A DNA stretch of 5,718 nucleotides from Candidatus Pelethomonas intestinigallinarum (GCA_018712665.1 DVGP01000071.1:1-5718), one strand, 5' to 3'; positions 1 to 5,619 are shown, numbered from the stretch's first letter. Notes: generated by a model from the sequence alone, not told the origin. Numbers and translations are program-made.

Positions 1-31
1 CAAAACGCTGGATCTTGTCCTGCTCACTCAT
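1..31 (-). CDS. Start of an unrecognised gene (partial, runs off left edge)
   Basis: Only about ten codons are present. They read MSEQDKIQRF from an ATG at 31-29. An AAAGGA ribosome binding site lies 10 bases upstream (about 42-47), and the gene begins 40 bases after the parB stop on the same strand. It is therefore probably the third gene of the parA-parB operon. Nothing can be said about function. In related elements a replication or mobilisation gene often follows parAB, but that is context, not evidence. Confidence 0.5.
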   Translation of the reverse strand, partial: MSEQDKIQRF

Positions 32-71
32 AATATTCCAGTCCTTTCTGATTCCTTGTCTGCATTATATC

Positions 72-1049
72 TCACCTGACCCGCTCCCGCAAGAACTCCA
101 GAAACAGGGCCTCGATCTCCTGGTCGCTGCCCAGCTTGTCCAGATAGGGGGCAAACTTCTTGCGGTCAAAGGAGATCTTCTTGGACGGGGCGCTGAGGCG
201 CTTGTCCGCCTCGGCGCGGGCCTCACGCCATGCGGCAAAGATAAGCTGCTTATCTGCCGCGGGCGGCGGGCATCTGCGGACGATGCGTTGTACAGTTGCC
301 TTGTTGAGCTGATTCCCCTTGATCCCGCACATCTCCACAAAGGCCCTCTGGGATTCCGGATCATAGTCGGCGATGAGGTCGGCGCATGCCAAATTGAGTT
401 TTTGGGGACTGTCCTCCAGAACGGTCTGCAGTTCCGGGATGAGTCGGGTCAGTTTGATGGCCTTTCGAATCTCGTACTCGGACACGCCGAAAAATTCCGC
501 GACGATGGCCCGGGCAGAATACTTCTGGCGATTCTCGCCAGAAGTTCCATCGGCCAGATCGGAGCGGCAACCTTGCCGGTTTTTCGCTTCCAGCAATACC
601 TTGTACGCCTTGCCCCTCTCGATGATAGACAGATCCTGCCTCTGAAGCAGGTTCGTAAGGGTGGCGATGGAAATGGCTCTGGCGTCATCCGCCACCACGA
701 TCTCCGCTGCGATTTTGGTCCAACCCACAAGCCTCGCTGCGGCGGTGCGGTTGTGGCCAGCCAGGATCTCATAGCGGTCAGAGTGGGGGATGCGCCGGAC
801 GATGATCCGGACCAAAAGTCCTTCTTCCTGCAGCTGCTGGGCGAATGCCTCCAGTTTTGAGGGGAAGTAGGGCTTAAACCCGATGTCCGCTGTAAAAAAG
901 CTGTCCAGCTTGTCCAGCGGAAGGTCGCAGATTTCAGAGGGGGCCGAGGGAGGCGCATGCTGAAAGATCTGTTGATACGCTTCATCGCTGGCCTGTAGTT
1001 CAGAGGCCTGTTGTGTAGCCGCCATCCTGCGCTTGAGGATGGCGTTCAT
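72..1049 (-). CDS. parB: ParB/Spo0J-family partition protein
   Basis: This is a 325-residue ParB-like DNA-binding protein, expected to bind a centromere (parS) and work with the ParA encoded just upstream to segregate or stabilise the element. The N-terminal ParB/Srx-type domain covers about residues 38-120. It includes GHNR at 98-101, the counterpart of the CTP-binding GERR box of canonical ParB. The stretch around 131-148 (LTNLLQRQDLSIIERGKAY) matches the family's 'N-QR-DL-IE' segment. A helix-turn-helix region follows at about 177-208, then a divergent C-terminal part. I chose the ATG at 1049 because it lies 7 bases after the parA stop and has AAGG 5 bases upstream. The open frame extends up to 1199, but that part overlaps parA and is not family-like. 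This is an element-type ParB rather than a chromosomal Spo0J. Confidence 0.88.
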   Translation of the reverse strand: MNAILKRRMAATQQASELQASDEAYQQIFQHAPPSAPSEICDLPLDKLDSFFTADIGFKPYFPSKLEAFAQQLQEEGLLVRIIVRRIPHSDRYEILAGHNRTAAARLVGWTKIAAEIVVADDARAISIATLTNLLQRQDLSIIERGKAYKVLLEAKNRQGCRSDLADGTSGENRQKYSARAIVAEFFGVSEYEIRKAIKLTRLIPELQTVLEDSPQKLNLACADLIADYDPESQRAFVEMCGIKGNQLNKATVQRIVRRCPPPAADKQLIFAAWREARAEADKRLSAPSKKISFDRKKFAPYLDKLGSDQEIEALFLEFLRERVR

Positions 1050-1056
1050 GTCAGCC

Positions 1057-1881
1057 TTAGCCAAGGCACAGCACCTCCCGGGCAAGACTGCGGTAGGACT
1101 CGGCTGCGGCATTCTTCGGCGCGTACTCAAAAATGCTCTGGCCTGCCGCCGGACACTCCGCCACCTTGATGGAGTATTCGATAGGCCGCTCAAACACACG
1201 GTAAGAGCCGCCGTAGATGTCCACTACGCTCTCCCGGACGCTGCGGCACAGTTGGGGACGGGTCTGGTACATCGTTAGAAGGATGCCCGCGACTTCCAGC
1301 CTTGGATTAAACTTCTCCTTGATGGAACGCACCATATCCAGCACGTCCGGGACGCCTTCACTGGCGAGAAAATGGGACTGGACCGGGATGATGCAGTAGT
1401 CCGATGCCGCAAGAGCGTTGACGGTCAGCAGTTCGTGTTTCAAGCCGCAGTCGATGATGATATAGTCGTAGGCGTCCCGCAGGAATGGCATGAGGCTGTC
1501 CATGACCTTTTCACAGGACCGCTCAGTGTCACCCACGGCGTTATACTGGGAGAGCTGCATCACCTGAAGCCGGGCCGCCGCATCGGCCAGCCGACGGTTG
1601 GCGGGCATCAGGGAGAGTCCGCTTCCCGTGTGAAGGATCCCGCGTTCAAGGTGAATTTCCAGGTCCTCAGGGTAGTCAATGGCGGCCAGCAGAAAATTTG
1701 CCAGTGTTCGTTTTTGTTCAGCGGGGGTATATCCCAGTGCGGCCGTGAGATTGCCCTGGGGGTCGTTGTCAATGAGGAGAACTTTCTTCTCTGCGTCGGA
1801 CAGGGCCGCGCCGAGGTTCAACGCTGTGGCCGTCTTGCCCACACCGCCCTTGAAATTTGTGATGGCTACGATCTTGCCCAT
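1057..1881 (-). CDS. parA: ParA-family partition ATPase
   Basis: This is a 274-residue ParA/Soj/MinD-type ATPase, which in partition systems dimerises with ATP, binds DNA non-specifically and is stimulated by ParB. The deviant Walker A box KGGVGKT is at residues 11-17 with its signature lysine. The A' motif IDNDPQGN is at 37-44 and the Walker B strand IIIDC at 141-145. After Walker B most relatives read C-PP-SLG-LLT-NAL. Here it is CGLKHELLTVNAL, so the usual prolines are missing while the following helix is kept. I set the start at the ATG at 1881, because GAAAGG at 1891-1896 is 9 bases away. An in-frame ATG at 1890 abuts that ribosome binding site directly and is less likely. parB follows after 7 bases, so the two are co-transcribed. 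It is the first gene inside the inferred element end. Confidence 0.92.
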   Translation of the reverse strand: MGKIVAITNFKGGVGKTATALNLGAALSDAEKKVLLIDNDPQGNLTAALGYTPAEQKRTLANFLLAAIDYPEDLEIHLERGILHTGSGLSLMPANRRLADAAARLQVMQLSQYNAVGDTERSCEKVMDSLMPFLRDAYDYIIIDCGLKHELLTVNALAASDYCIIPVQSHFLASEGVPDVLDMVRSIKEKFNPRLEVAGILLTMYQTRPQLCRSVRESVVDIYGGSYRVFERPIEYSIKVAECPAAGQSIFEYAPKNAAAESYRSLAREVLCLG

Positions 1882-1908
1882 GTTCCACATCCTTTCATAT
1901 TACAGTGT

Positions 1909-1920
1909 CCTGGTAACAGG
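1909..1920. promoter_or_regulatory. Short imperfect palindrome upstream of parA (possible operator)
   Basis: CCTGGTAACAGG is symmetric at 10 of 12 positions and lies 28 bases upstream of the chosen parA start. ParA or ParB proteins often repress their own operon through a palindrome in this place. That role is inferred from position only, and no second copy was noticed in the window. Confidence 0.25.
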
Positions 1921-1921
1921 C

Positions 1922-1984
1922 AAAAAAATTGGGATCAAACCAGCAAGGCCTTGTGTTCCAAGAGCCTCCTTGATTTGATCCCAA
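1922..1984 (-). terminator. Large stem-loop plus T7 tract at the element junction
   Basis: The arms TTGGGATCAAA (1929-1939) and TTTGATCCCAA (1974-1984) are perfect 11-base complements. Inside them CAAGG (1944-1948) can pair with CCTTG (1968-1972), and CTTG/CAAG around a 5-base loop forms the tip. Read on minus, the structure is followed at once by seven T (1928-1922), as in an intrinsic terminator. It would stop transcripts coming from dpaA-dpaB before they enter parA. The stem also contains the TGA that ends the truncated dpaB frame. Because it sits within about 20 bases of the inferred junction, it could instead be, or also be, a recombinase or ParB binding site. Confidence 0.6.
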
Positions 1985-2384
1985 CTATAACACCTGTCTT
2001 GGTGGCCACCGCCACCACCACCGGCCTGTCGTTACGCAGGTGTGCCTTGGCGGCCATGGTCACCGCCGTGTCGGTGATGCCGCAGGCCAGCTTCCCGATG
2101 GTGTTCCCCGTGCAGGGGGCGATCACCAGCACGTCCAGCAGCTTCTTCGGCCCGATGGGCTCCGCCTCGTTGACGCTGCCCATCACCGTATGTCCCGTGA
2201 TCTTCTCCACCGCGGAGATAAACTCCTCCGCCGTGCCAAAGCGCGTGTTGGTGTGCTGGCAGATCTCCGAGACGATGGGCTGCACCGTCTCGTACTCCTT
2301 GCACAGCTTCTCCAGCTCCCGCAGCACCTTTCCGTGGGTGCAGAAGGAGCCGCACAGCGCGAATCCCACTCGCTCTTTCCTCAA
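1935..2384 (-). pseudogene. dpaB: Dipicolinate synthase subunit B, 3' end lost to element insertion
   Basis: This is the flavoprotein-like subunit B of dipicolinate synthase (SpoVFB), which with DpaA converts the lysine-pathway intermediate to dipicolinic acid in the mother cell of sporulating cells. Family features are present through residue 128: the GFALCGSFCTH nucleotide-binding start (7-17), TNTRFG (45-50), EPIGPKKLLDVLVIAPCTGN (75-94) and the RPVVVAVAT strand (120-128). The family is about 195-200 residues and continues with the segment containing FVPFGQDDP-KPNS. Here 21 unrelated residues follow and the frame stops at 1935-1937, so roughly the last third is missing. The start is TTG at 2384, supported by GAGGTG about 7 bases upstream, and it overlaps the dpaA stop by 4 bases (TTGA). 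The gene is inactive as it stands. It would be restored if the element excises precisely. The identity of the intact part is very secure. Confidence 0.88.
1990..2010. other. Inferred element/chromosome junction (attachment site) in dpaB
   Basis: The last family-like dpaB codon is ACC at 2003-2001 (Thr128). The next codon, AAG, replaces the Asn usual in the family, and similarity ends. The crossover therefore lies at or within a few bases of 1998-2003. The ten bases GGTGGCCACC at 2001-2010 form a perfect palindrome at the boundary, which may be chance because they also encode the conserved V-A-T. The true core can only be defined by comparison with the other end. Confidence 0.6.
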
Positions 2385-3238
2385 ATGGGCTCACCTCGTT
2401 CTTCCAATATGTGGTAGACGCCGTCCCGGATGGCGGCGGCGGCGGCCCGTGGGGCCACGATCCCCGGCAGCCCCCCGGCCCGGATCACCCGGCGGCCCAG
2501 GCGCCTGGCGGCGTCCAGGTCCACGCCCCCGGGCAGGGAGGCCAGATCCAGGATCACGCACTCCGCCTTCGTCCGCTCCAGCCGTCCGGCGTCCAGGATG
2601 AGGGCGGGAACTGTGTTGAAGATCACGTCGAAATCCCCCAGCTCCGCCCCCAGGCGGTCTGTCGCCAGGGGCTCATAGCCGAAGGCCTCGATCCAGGCCC
2701 GGTCGCTGTACCGCCGGGCGGAGACGGACACCTGGGTCCCCAGTCCCCGGAGGCGGTGGGCCAGAACCTTGCCGATCCGGCCGTACCCGATGACCAGGCA
2801 GCGACAGTTTTGGAGCGTCTCCTCCGTAGCCTCCATGGCCCGCTGGATGGCCCCCTCCGCCGTGGGCACGGCGTTGGCCACCTGGACCTCCTCCCGGTCG
2901 TAGTAGTCCAGCAGCGTCAGGCCGAAGTCCAGCATCAGCCGGGGCGAGAGCTCCTTCGTCATGCCGCCCAGCAGGAGCTGGTCGTAGCGGAGCCTGGGCC
3001 AGAGCTGCTCCGCCCCCAGGGCCGTGTCCGTCAGAGGCAAGGTCAATCCCCCGCCCCGGCACACCGGCAGGGGCAGGATCAGCAGCTCGGCTCCCAACGC
3101 TTGGTCCAGCGGCACCGCGTTGGGACCGCCCCCCTGGTCCAGCCCCCAGGTGCACACCAGCCATCCGTCATTCAGCAGCAGCTCCGCCAGGCGGACCTGG
3201 CGCATGTCGCCCCCCACCACGGCGACGGTCCTCTTCAT
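2381..3238 (-). CDS. dpaA: Dipicolinate synthase subunit A
   Basis: This is a 285-residue dipicolinate synthase A subunit (SpoVFA), the NAD(P)-binding dehydrogenase-like partner of DpaB in making the spore core chelator dipicolinic acid. An N-terminal domain begins with the VAVVGGD strand (5-11) and includes GGMTKELSPRL (91-101). The central Rossmann fold shows CLVIGYGRIGK (147-157). Then come FNTVPALIL (207-215), DLASLPGGVDLDAA (231-244) and GLPGIVAPRAAAAAI (256-270), all typical of the family, and length is normal. I chose ATG 3238 because AGAGGGGGG lies 6 bases upstream. An in-frame ATG two codons earlier (3244) would sit inside that site. The gene is translationally coupled to dpaB by a 4-base overlap. 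In Bacillus and Clostridioides this operon depends on sigma-K. A GCATAGACT box at 3267-3259 resembles a sigma-K -10, but no matching -35 was found. The enzyme needs DpaB, so it is probably non-functional while dpaB is split. Confidence 0.95.
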   Translation of the reverse strand: MKRTVAVVGGDMRQVRLAELLLNDGWLVCTWGLDQGGGPNAVPLDQALGAELLILPLPVCRGGGLTLPLTDTALGAEQLWPRLRYDQLLLGGMTKELSPRLMLDFGLTLLDYYDREEVQVANAVPTAEGAIQRAMEATEETLQNCRCLVIGYGRIGKVLAHRLRGLGTQVSVSARRYSDRAWIEAFGYEPLATDRLGAELGDFDVIFNTVPALILDAGRLERTKAECVILDLASLPGGVDLDAARRLGRRVIRAGGLPGIVAPRAAAAAIRDGVYHILEERGEPI

Positions 3239-3295
3239 ACACATCCCCCCTCTGCTCCAGTCTATGCCGCCGGGAGAAAAGGGGAACCGCAGGAA

Positions 3296-3330
3296 GAGAG
3301 CGCCCGGAGGCGTTGCCCCCGGGCGCTCTC
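3296..3330 (-). terminator. Strong GC-rich hairpin between darA and dpaA
   Basis: GAGAGCGCCCGG (3296-3307) and CCGGGCGCTCTC (3319-3330) pair perfectly over 12 bases. The stem continues after one A/C mismatch with GGC/GCC around a GTT loop. On minus the hairpin begins 13 bases after the darA stop and is followed by CTTCCTGCGG, so the U-tract is poor. It is best read as the darA terminator, which would separate darA from the sporulation operon. A read-through or mRNA-stabilising role is possible given the weak tract. Confidence 0.65.
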
Positions 3331-3342
3331 TATGTTCGTCGA

Positions 3343-3699
3343 TCAATATTTCTGAATGTCGTCCAAATTCAGAATGAAGGCCACAACGCCGCCCACACTG
3401 AGATGTACCGGCATCATCGGGATGGAGGGGTTGGGACCTCCGGCGGACATGGACAGATCGGAGTATGTCATCTGCTGCCGCCTGCCCGCGCACTGCTTCA
3501 GGATATCCAGCACGCGCTGCATCTTTTCCTCCTCCACACCGATCATCACCGTGACGCTCTTCTTCTTCAGAAAGCCGCCGGTGGAGCTGAGTACGGTGGC
3601 GAAAAAGCCGCTGCGGTTAAGTTCATCCACGGTGTCGGCGTAGTCGTCGCCCTGAAGAACCGCTATGATCAGCTTTTTTCTGCTTGTGTCCTTGTCCAT
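3343..3699 (-). CDS. darA: Cyclic-di-AMP receptor, PII-like (DarA/PstA family)
   Basis: This is a 118-residue PII-like signal protein of the DUF970 family. Trimeric relatives (B. subtilis DarA, S. aureus and Listeria PstA) bind cyclic di-AMP, and their downstream target is poorly known. The family's order of segments is seen: KKLIIAVLQGDD (8-19), the TGGFL motif (40-44) before a basic loop, VMIGVEEEKM (51-60), and the GGVVAFILNLDDIQKY C-terminal strand (103-118). The N-terminus is a few residues longer than in B. subtilis, where the protein begins near the equivalent of residue 8. I chose ATG 3699 with GAGGTG 6 bases upstream. An in-frame GTG at 3708 lies inside that site. A consensus-like promoter precedes it and a hairpin follows it, so it looks monocistronic. 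No signal peptide or membrane segment is seen, so it should be cytoplasmic. Confidence 0.92.
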   Translation of the reverse strand: MDKDTSRKKLIIAVLQGDDYADTVDELNRSGFFATVLSSTGGFLKKKSVTVMIGVEEEKMQRVLDILKQCAGRRQQMTYSDLSMSAGGPNPSIPMMPVHLSVGGVVAFILNLDDIQKY

Positions 3700-3746
3700 G
3701 GAATTCACCTCGTCTTAACAATAAATTAAAAGGGACCTCTATTTAC

Positions 3747-3774
3747 ATTATACCGCTTAACGCCATATTTTCAA
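3747..3774 (-). promoter_or_regulatory. Sigma-A-type promoter for darA
   Basis: On minus the sequence shows TTGAAA (-35, 3774-3769), a 16-base spacer and a perfect TATAAT (-10, 3752-3747). It ends 47 bases upstream of the darA ATG, leaving room for a normal leader and ribosome binding site. Surroundings are AT-rich compared with the neighbouring GC-rich DNA. This suggests constitutive vegetative expression of darA. Confidence 0.8.
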
Positions 3775-3841
3775 GTAGAAACTTCGTGCCCGCCCCCTAA
3801 AACTGGCAAGCGGCCCCCTCCCGCGCTCTGCCCCGCCGGGA

Positions 3842-3870
3842 TTGCGGAACGTCGGAAAGTGTGGTATGCT
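3842..3870 (+). promoter_or_regulatory. Promoter for yjjG with extended -10
   Basis: TTGCGG (3842-3847) and TATGCT (3865-3870) are separated by 17 bases. A TG at 3862-3863 sits one base ahead of the -10, giving an extended -10 element. It lies 33 bases upstream of the ATG, in the correct position for the plus-strand gene. It is divergent from the darA promoter, with about 70 GC-rich bases between them in which I see no further signal. Confidence 0.65.
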
Positions 3871-3903
3871 GAAAAACAAAGAAACTGGACAAGGAGGCCC
3901 GCC

Positions 3904-4584
3904 ATGCCCTACCCATACCTGCTCTTCGACGCGGACAACACCCTCTTCGACTTTGACCAGGCGGAGCGGAACGCCCATCTCCTCCTGTGCCGCGCCCACG
4001 GCCTGGCCTTCTCCGAGGAGGGCTACCAGCTCTATCACAAGTGCAACGCCGACCTGTGGCGGGATTTTGACCGGGGGCTGTGCACCAAGGAGTATCTGCT
4101 GGTGGAGCGTTTCCGCCGGTATCTGGCCATCACCGGGGAGCGGGCGGACCCGGAGGCCCTAAATCGGGATCATCTCCGGGCCCTGGGAGAGGGGGCCATG
4201 CTCCTGCCCGGCGCGGAGGAATTGTGCCGGGTCCTCAGCAGGGATCACCGGCTCTACCTTCTCACCAACGCCGTGGCCTCCGTGCAGAAGGCCCGGTTCG
4301 CCAACTCCGCCATCGCCCCCTACTTTCAGGGGGCGTTCATCTCCGAGGAGGTGGGGGTGGGCAAGCCGGATCCCGCCTACTTTGACTATGTATTTCATGC
4401 CGTCCCCGGCCTTGCCCGGGACAACGCCCTGGTCATCGGGGATTCCCTCACCAGCGACATCCAGGGGGCCAACAACGCCGGCCTCCCCTGCTGCTGGTTC
4501 AACCCCAAGGGCCAGCCCCGGCCCCAGGGCCTGCGGATCGACTATGAGATCCGCACCCTGGAGGAGCTGTACGCCATCGTGTGA
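3904..4584 (+). CDS. yjjG: YjjG-type HAD pyrimidine nucleotidase
   Basis: This is a 226-residue HAD-superfamily hydrolase of the YjjG/YfnB type (subfamily IA). Members dephosphorylate nucleoside 5'-monophosphates and are thought to clear non-canonical pyrimidine nucleotides such as dUMP and halogenated analogues. Motif I DADNT (9-13) supplies the nucleophile Asp9 and acid Asp11. Motif II is LLTNAV with Thr121, motif III Lys154 in VGKPDP, and motif IV GDSLTSD (179-185) with Asp180 and Asp185. Residues 16-90 form the helical cap. Length matches E. coli YjjG (about 225). The ATG at 3904 follows a perfect AAGGAGG (3891-3897) at 6 bases. The frame is open to 3859, but that part contains the promoter. 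It is a single-gene unit with its own promoter and a hairpin downstream. Exact substrate is inferred from the family, and other HAD-IA phosphatases share these motifs. Confidence 0.85.
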   Translation: MPYPYLLFDADNTLFDFDQAERNAHLLLCRAHGLAFSEEGYQLYHKCNADLWRDFDRGLCTKEYLLVERFRRYLAITGERADPEALNRDHLRALGEGAMLLPGAEELCRVLSRDHRLYLLTNAVASVQKARFANSAIAPYFQGAFISEEVGVGKPDPAYFDYVFHAVPGLARDNALVIGDSLTSDIQGANNAGLPCCWFNPKGQPRPQGLRIDYEIRTLEELYAIV

Positions 4585-4650
4585 CGCGCCATGCCGGGGC
4601 GCCGCCTCGGACCCCGCCCGCTTTTTAGGAAAATACCCGCAGGGCACTTA

Positions 4651-4689
4651 GCGGGGCAAAAACTTTTGTCCGCGAAGCTGCCGCTTCGC
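4651..4689. repeat. Two consecutive small hairpins in the yjjG/nfo intergenic region
   Basis: GCGGGGCAAAA (4651-4661) can fold back on TTTTGTCCGC (4664-4673) with a small internal irregularity. GCGAAGC (4672-4678) pairs perfectly with GCTTCGC (4683-4689) around TGCC. The two overlap slightly, so they may be alternatives. Together with the palindrome after them they form an ordered structured block of a kind often dispersed in genomes. Whether it is repeated elsewhere cannot be told from this window. Confidence 0.35.
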
Positions 4690-4709
4690 TCATGTAATTT
4701 TAAGCACTG

Positions 4710-4741
4710 AGCCTCCGGAGACAGCGCTGTCTCCGGAGGCT
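4710..4741. terminator. Perfect 32-base palindrome, probable bidirectional terminator
   Basis: The sequence from AGCCTCCGGAG to CTCCGGAGGCT is a perfect inverted repeat of 16 + 16 bases with its centre between 4725 and 4726. On plus it is followed by TTGTTCTTTGTG, a reasonable U-rich tract for ending yjjG transcripts. On minus it lies 32 bases beyond the nfo stop and is followed by CAGTGCTTAAAATT, a poorer tract. Its place between two convergent genes suits a shared terminator. Confidence 0.7.
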
Positions 4742-4773
4742 TGTTCTTTGTGTCGAGGTAAGCAGCTTTTTGG

Positions 4774-5619
4774 CTATGCACTCTTGCGCTTTTCCAGCTC
4801 TTGACGCAGCATGGCCAACTCCCGGCCATGGCCCGGGGTATCGTTGGGGGTCTCCAGAATGAAGGGCAGATGGCGCAGAGCCGGGTGGTCGATCACCGCC
4901 AGGATGGTCTCAAGGCCCAGGGTCCCCTCGCCGATCTTGGCGTGCCGGTCCTTCCGGGCGCCGGGCGGGTTCATGCTGTCGTTGATGTGGACCGCCTTCA
5001 GCCGGTTCAGTCCCACCACCCGGTCCAGGTCCTCCAGAACTCCGTCCAGGTTGTGGATGATGTCGTAGCCCGCGTCGGAGACGTGGCAGGTATCCAGGCA
5101 GATCCCCATTTTGTCGGAGAGCTCCACCTGGGAGAGAATCGCCGCCAGGTCCTCGAACCGGCCGCCGACCTCGCTGCCCTTCCCCGCCATGGTCTCCAGG
5201 AGCACCACGGTTTGCTGCTCCGGCTTGAGGACGGCGTTGAGCATGTCCGCGATCATGCGGCAGCCGGTCTCCATCCCCTGGCCCACATGGCTGCCGGGGT
5301 GGAAGTTGTAGTAGTTTCCCGGCAGTCCCTCCAGCACCGCCAGGTCCCCGGCCATCATCTCCGCCGCCAGTCCCCGGATGCCCTCATCCTTGGAGCAGGG
5401 GTTCATGATGTAGGGAGCGTGGGCCACAAAGGGCCCGAAGCGGTTCTCCTCCAGCAGCACCCGCAGCCGCTCCACGTCTGACAGGTCCACTGTCTTGGCC
5501 CGAGCGCCCCGGGGATTGCGGAGGAAGCACTGGAAGGTGTCCGCACCGATGGAGAGGGCCGCCTGCCCCATCTTATAAAAGCCCCCTGCTGAGGACAGAT
5601 GGGCGCCTAAATAGCTCAT
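4774..5619 (-). CDS. nfo: Endonuclease IV (AP endonuclease)
   Basis: This is a 281-residue apurinic/apyrimidinic endonuclease IV, a TIM-barrel enzyme with three zinc ions that cuts 5' of abasic sites in base excision repair. All nine metal ligands known from E. coli Nfo have counterparts: His67 (AHAPY), His107 (NFHPGSH), Glu142 (LLETMAGKG), Asp176 and His179 (CLDTCH), His211 (HINDS), Asp224 and His226 (DRHAKIG), and Glu256 (ILETP). Their offsets from the E. coli numbering drift only from 2 to 5, so the alignment is nearly gap-free. The ATG at 5619 has AAAGGAG 8 bases upstream and overlaps the stop of the preceding gene as ATGA, so the two are likely coupled. The protein is cytoplasmic. In spore formers Nfo also repairs DNA during germination, which fits but is not shown here. 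Confidence 0.96.
   Translation of the reverse strand: MSYLGAHLSSAGGFYKMGQAALSIGADTFQCFLRNPRGARAKTVDLSDVERLRVLLEENRFGPFVAHAPYIMNPCSKDEGIRGLAAEMMAGDLAVLEGLPGNYYNFHPGSHVGQGMETGCRMIADMLNAVLKPEQQTVVLLETMAGKGSEVGGRFEDLAAILSQVELSDKMGICLDTCHVSDAGYDIIHNLDGVLEDLDRVVGLNRLKAVHINDSMNPPGARKDRHAKIGEGTLGLETILAVIDHPALRHLPFILETPNDTPGHGRELAMLRQELEKRKSA

Larger units (their letters stand above)
1..2000 (-). mobile_element. End of an integrated element (parAB-bearing), inserted in dpaB; left part outside window
   Basis: The sequence left of about 2000 carries a ParA/ParB pair and a following gene, all on minus. This cassette is usual for plasmids, phage-plasmids and integrative conjugative elements of Clostridia. 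The right limit is set by the point where dpaB stops matching its family, after the codon at 2001-2003. Base composition changes there: sampled 60-base lines at 601 and 1261 are about 53% and 50% GC, against about 83% at 2461. No integrase, relaxase or excisionase is visible, so the element type cannot be named and its other end is not seen. A chromosomal rearrangement or assembly chimera would give the same picture from one side. Confidence 0.7.

Noticed and set aside
15..860. 281-residue plus-strand open frame
   Set aside because: It lies antisense to parB, has no recognisable domain and no clear ribosome binding site. The minus strand shows clear ParB motifs.
1050..1199. Upstream extension of the parB frame by 50 residues
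   Set aside because: It overlaps the parA C-terminus, is Arg/Ser-rich and unlike ParB, and the ATG at 1049 has a ribosome binding site.
1897..1902. TAATAT as a -10 box for parA
   Set aside because: It abuts the ribosome binding site, so transcription would start at about the start codon. No good -35 lies at the right distance. The parA promoter remains unidentified.
2004..2036. CCACCGCCACCACCACCGG as a tandem repeat
   Set aside because: It is explained by conserved Val/Ala codons of dpaB in GC-rich DNA.
1372..2601. 409-residue plus-strand open frame
   Set aside because: It runs antisense across parA, the junction and dpaAB and ends in a low-complexity Pro/Arg/Gly stretch, as expected from a GC-rich shadow frame.
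3258..3267. GCATAGACTG on minus as a sigma-K -10 for dpaA
   Set aside because: The -10 resemblance is fair and the position plausible, but I found no AC-type -35 upstream, so it is mentioned only in the dpaA entry.
2411..3355. 314-residue plus-strand open frame
   Set aside because: It is antisense to dpaA, rich in Gly, Pro, Gln and His, and has no family resemblance. High GC leaves few stop codons.
3239..3493. Upstream extension of the dpaA frame
   Set aside because: It crosses the hairpin and overlaps darA, and the ATG at 3238 has a strong ribosome binding site and gives the normal family N-terminus.
4801..5481. 226-residue plus-strand open frame
   Set aside because: It is antisense to nfo, whose nine metal ligands are intact on minus.
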